A DNA stretch of 23,778 bases, taken from Bacteroidia bacterium. GTDB lineage: Bacteria > Bacteroidota > Bacteroidia > NS11-12g > UBA955. Position 1 is the stretch's first letter. Every line of letters starts with the position of its first letter. The position numbers were made by a program, and so were the translations under genes. The notes beneath the pieces are model-generated. The model had not been told where the DNA came from, ran no database searches, and was given only the letters and a program-made list of their open reading frames with translations. Location: NCBI GenBank assembly GCA_023258655.1, contig JALQWO010000006.1, positions 1 to 23,778 of the forward strand, given 5' to 3'. Below are positions 21,772 to 23,778 of the stretch, piece after piece.

Positions 21772-22530
21772 TTAGTATTGTCCGATACTTTGATTGACCA
21801 TGAGGGCTTGTTCGCAGATGGATGCCAATAGGTTGGGGTTTTCAAAAATTCCATTACCCAAAACGACAACGTCTGCGCCATTCTGCCAGGCGGATGCTGC
21901 GGCGAGCGGGGTACGTATTCCACCACCCACGAAAATCACACCGTCGGTATGGTTTTGAACGGCTTGGATAATGCTTTGGGGTATGGGATATTCAGCGCCA
22001 CTGCCAGCGTCGAGGTAGAACAATTTCATACCCATGAGTTCGCCTGCCATGGCTGTGGCTGCTGCGATATCGGGTTTGTTGTTGGGCAGAGGAAGTGTAC
22101 CACTGATATAAAGGGCCGAGGTGAGTTTGCCACTTTCCACCAGCATATATCCTGTTGGAATGGCTTCCATACCACTTTTTTTGACCCATGGGGCTGCCGC
22201 AACTTGTTTGGCGATGAGGTATTCGGGGTTTCTACCGGAGATCAAACTCATGAAGAGAATGGCATCGGCTTGTTCAACCACATGAAGTTCATTGCCAGGA
22301 AAGAGGGTGATGTTGGGGGCGCCCAACGATTTTAGCAATGCTACGCACTGGGCGGTGGAACGCTGAGACACATGGCTACCTCCAACCAGAAATAAGTCAA
22401 CCCCCTGTTGCAGGGCAATCTTTACTTGTTGTACAATTTGATTTTCTGGGGTGTCTGGATCGCATAAAACGGCGATACTTTTTCGCTTTTTCTGTTTGCG
22501 ATTATATAGTTCTGAGAGCAAAACACCCAT
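21772..22530 (-). CDS. pcrB: Geranylgeranylglyceryl phosphate synthase family protein (PcrB/GGGPS)
   Basis: A 252-residue (beta/alpha)8 barrel starting MGVLLSELYNRKQKKRKSIA. Conserved blocks are VLCDPD (metal-binding Asp24), LFLVGGSHV, LFPGN, YLDAGSGAEYPIP (172 onward), VGGGIRTP (201-208) and VVLGNGIFEN (phosphate binding). GGGPS-family enzymes join sn-glycerol-1-phosphate to a polyprenyl diphosphate, forming the ether bond used in archaeal lipids. Bacteroidota carry a group II GGGPS; Bacillus PcrB uses heptaprenyl diphosphate. Chain length is not readable here. The ATG at 22528-22530 is chosen because upstream residues (to 22614) lack homology and a TTTCTTTG box (minus strand, 22535-22542) lies 4 nt before it. 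Followed by the membrane protein gene after 4 nt. Confidence 0.88.
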   Translation of the reverse strand: MGVLLSELYNRKQKKRKSIAVLCDPDTPENQIVQQVKIALQQGVDLFLVGGSHVSQRSTAQCVALLKSLGAPNITLFPGNELHVVEQADAILFMSLISGRNPEYLIAKQVAAAPWVKKSGMEAIPTGYMLVESGKLTSALYISGTLPLPNNKPDIAAATAMAGELMGMKLFYLDAGSGAEYPIPQSIIQAVQNHTDGVIFVGGGIRTPLAAASAWQNGADVVVLGNGIFENPNLLASICEQALMVNQSIGQY

Positions 22531-22833
22531 AGTACAAAGAAAGGGATTTTTCTTGGGAAGATATCTCGGTGGGTTTGGGAGTGCCCATTTTTTTGGTGGG
22601 CGGGTGATGTCCAAAAAAAACGAATTTATAATCGTTTAGTAATCAATGCAATACGCGTAAACCCTTGCCACTGTTGGGCTTGCGTTTTTTCAACATTGTA
22701 AACCCCAATTTTTCAAGGGTTTTGGCATTTTATGTGGAAAACATGATTGGGTGTGAAGGGAATGAGGGGATAGATTTGCTATTCACAAGAAAATTTAAAA
22801 TCATCATTTTTAACCAAACCCAATAGAATCGCT
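22531..22833. other. Intergenic region between pcrB and nrdJ
   Basis: No gene is seen. It holds the pcrB -7-like box (22535-22542, minus), an inverted repeat AAACCCTTG (22659-22667) / CAAGGGTTT (22714-22722) with an alternative partner AAACCC (22700-22705), and the nrdJ promoter (22747-22778). No cobalamin riboswitch and no NrdR box could be recognised. Confidence 0.6.
22747..22778 (+). promoter_or_regulatory. Promoter of nrdJ
   Basis: TTG at 22747-22749, 21-nt spacer and TAGATTTG at 22771-22778 match the Bacteroidota consensus. Unlike the other genes here, the box lies 55 nt before the start codon, giving an AT-rich leader of about 50 nt. Confidence 0.65.
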
Positions 22834-23778
22834 ATGAGCCAGCAAACAGTAAACACAAAGGGATTGAATTTCTCCCGCATGAACACCGCCGATGGTGTTT
22901 CTCCTTACGACCAATTTAAGTATGATTACCGCACTTCTGTAATTAAGAAACCAGATGGCAGCATCGTATTTGAAATGAAAAATGTAGAAGTGCCTGAAGG
23001 TTGGAGTCAGGTAGCTACAGATATTTTGGCTCAGAAGTATTTCCGCAAGGCGGGTGTGCCTCAGGCTGATGGCAGTTTGGGAAGCGAAACCTCAGTGAAG
23101 CAGGTGGCTCATCGTTTGGCTGACTGCTGGAAAACTTGGGGTGAAAAATATGGTTACTTTGAATCTGCTGCTGACGCTCAGGTTTTTTATGATGAATTGA
23201 TCTACTCTTTGTTGAATCAGGAATCGGCTCCCAATTCACCACAGTGGTTCAATACGGGTTTGCACAACAGCTATGCCATTACAGGTAAGCCACAGGGACA
23301 CTACTTTGTAGATCCCGATACAGAAAAATTGATGAAGAGTACCTCGGCTTATGAGCGTCCTCAACCCCATGCTTGTTTTATTTTGTCGGTGGACGATGAT
23401 TTGGTGAACGAGGGTGGTATCATGGATTTGTGGGTACGTGAAGCACGTATCTTCAAATACGGTTCAGGGGTTGGAACCAACTTTAGCAAAATCCGCGGTG
23501 CGGGTGAGAAGTTGAGCGGTGGTGGTACGAGCTCTGGTTTGATGAGTTTCTTGCGCATCGGCGACCGTTCAGCGGGTGCAATCAAGAGTGGCGGAACCAC
23601 CCGTCGCGCTGCCAAAATGGTCTGCTTGGATTTGGATCACCCCGATGCGATGGAGTTCATCCAATGGAAGAGCACCGAAGAGCGCAAGGTGGCTGCTTTG
23701 ATCGCTGCTGGATACTCAAATGACTACGAAGGTGAGGCTTACAACACGGTGAGTGGACAGAATAGCAACAACTCTGTA
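22834..23778 (+). CDS. nrdJ: Adenosylcobalamin-dependent (class II) ribonucleotide reductase, N-terminal part
   Basis: The frame from ATG 22834 is open to the window end (315 codons) and encodes a protein starting MSQQTVNTKGLNFSRMNTAD. Recognised blocks are ESAPNSPQWFNTGLHNSY, RPQPHACFILSVDDDLVNEG, VREARIFKYGSGVGTNFSKI, GGGTSSGLMSFLRIGDRSAG and AIKSGGTTRRAAKMVCLDLD, which belong to vitamin-B12-dependent ribonucleoside reductases of the large Bacteroidota type. The enzyme makes deoxyribonucleotides by a cobalamin radical mechanism and needs no oxygen. The PHACF cysteine is the likely first redox-pair Cys. The thiyl-radical Cys region and the C-terminus lie beyond the window. The start is supported by the upstream promoter and by FSRMNTADGVSPYDQF near the N-terminus. 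Confidence 0.92.
   Translation, partial: MSQQTVNTKGLNFSRMNTADGVSPYDQFKYDYRTSVIKKPDGSIVFEMKNVEVPEGWSQVATDILAQKYFRKAGVPQADGSLGSETSVKQVAHRLADCWKTWGEKYGYFESAADAQVFYDELIYSLLNQESAPNSPQWFNTGLHNSYAITGKPQGHYFVDPDTEKLMKSTSAYERPQPHACFILSVDDDLVNEGGIMDLWVREARIFKYGSGVGTNFSKIRGAGEKLSGGGTSSGLMSFLRIGDRSAGAIKSGGTTRRAAKMVCLDLDHPDAMEFIQWKSTEERKVAALIAAGYSNDYEGEAYNTVSGQNSNNSV

Noticed and set aside
21768..21926. Longer version of the membrane protein downstream of pcrB
   Set aside because: The added codons lie entirely within pcrB in another frame; the ATG 4 nt after the pcrB stop is the natural start.
22661..22680. Possible cobalamin riboswitch before nrdJ, because GCCACTGT occurs at 22667-22674
   Set aside because: The other conserved parts of the cobalamin aptamer (GGGAA, GGTGAAAATCC, the GCCAGGAGACC B12 box) are absent and the site lies upstream of the nrdJ promoter.
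22732..22745. Single DnaA-box-like TTTTCCACA on the minus strand
   Set aside because: One isolated match with no cluster, no dnaA/dnaN and no AT-rich unwinding element nearby; expected by chance.

Overview
The window reads as a chromosomal stretch from a member of the Bacteroidota. The evidence is a type IX secretion (T9SS) cargo protein with a gliding-motility-type C-terminal domain, a DUF5103/T9SS Plug homologue, a FecR/DUF4974 anti-sigma protein, a DUF6029 outer-membrane protein, a bacterial geranylgeranylglyceryl-phosphate synthase (PcrB family), and repeated TAnnTTTG -7 promoter boxes (the Bacteroidota housekeeping sigma signature) placed only 4-16 nt before start codons. I do not assign a genus. 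No rRNA, tRNA or CRISPR array was seen.

Layout. 1-99: start of a DUF502 membrane protein running off the left edge. 295-924: an unusual ORF that begins like a TetR-family regulator and continues as the C-terminal two thirds of FabD, without the FabD catalytic serine. 921-5208 (minus): large T9SS cargo, FecR-like protein, and a 58-residue ORF resembling a detached FecR N-terminal module. 5333-8866: WlbA-like oxidoreductase (minus), SDR-type L-threonine dehydrogenase (plus), MiaB (minus). 8911-10843: DUF6029 beta-barrel protein and a PspC-domain protein. 10887-12349 (minus): a FecE-like ABC ATPase translationally coupled to a TrmN6-like tRNA methyltransferase. 12383-12874: GNAT acetyltransferase. 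12871-13836: a very AT-rich segment with an unknown lipoprotein gene, a terminator and the 3' end of an IS3-family transposase, bounded by a perfect 33-bp direct repeat of the GNAT 3' end. 13933-17197: ABC-F ATPase and T9SS Plug protein. 17225-20320 (minus): long-chain polyprenyl synthase, biotinyl carrier protein and GT39-like membrane glycosyltransferase as a probable operon. 20383-21177: thioredoxin-fold lipoprotein. 21234-22530 (minus): pcrB plus a membrane protein, a two-gene operon. 22834-end: start of the class II (adenosylcobalamin) ribonucleotide reductase.

Most genes are ordinary housekeeping or envelope functions arranged as convergent or divergent units with very short gaps. Functional links in the window are the T9SS theme (cargo plus Plug) and isoprenoid lipid metabolism (polyprenyl synthase and PcrB 1.5 kb apart). 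The two strongest anomalies are the TetR-FabD chimera near the left end and the AT-rich cassette between 33-bp repeats. Both are sequence-level observations that could be real rearrangements or assembly joins. I did not find a clear multi-gene novel system.
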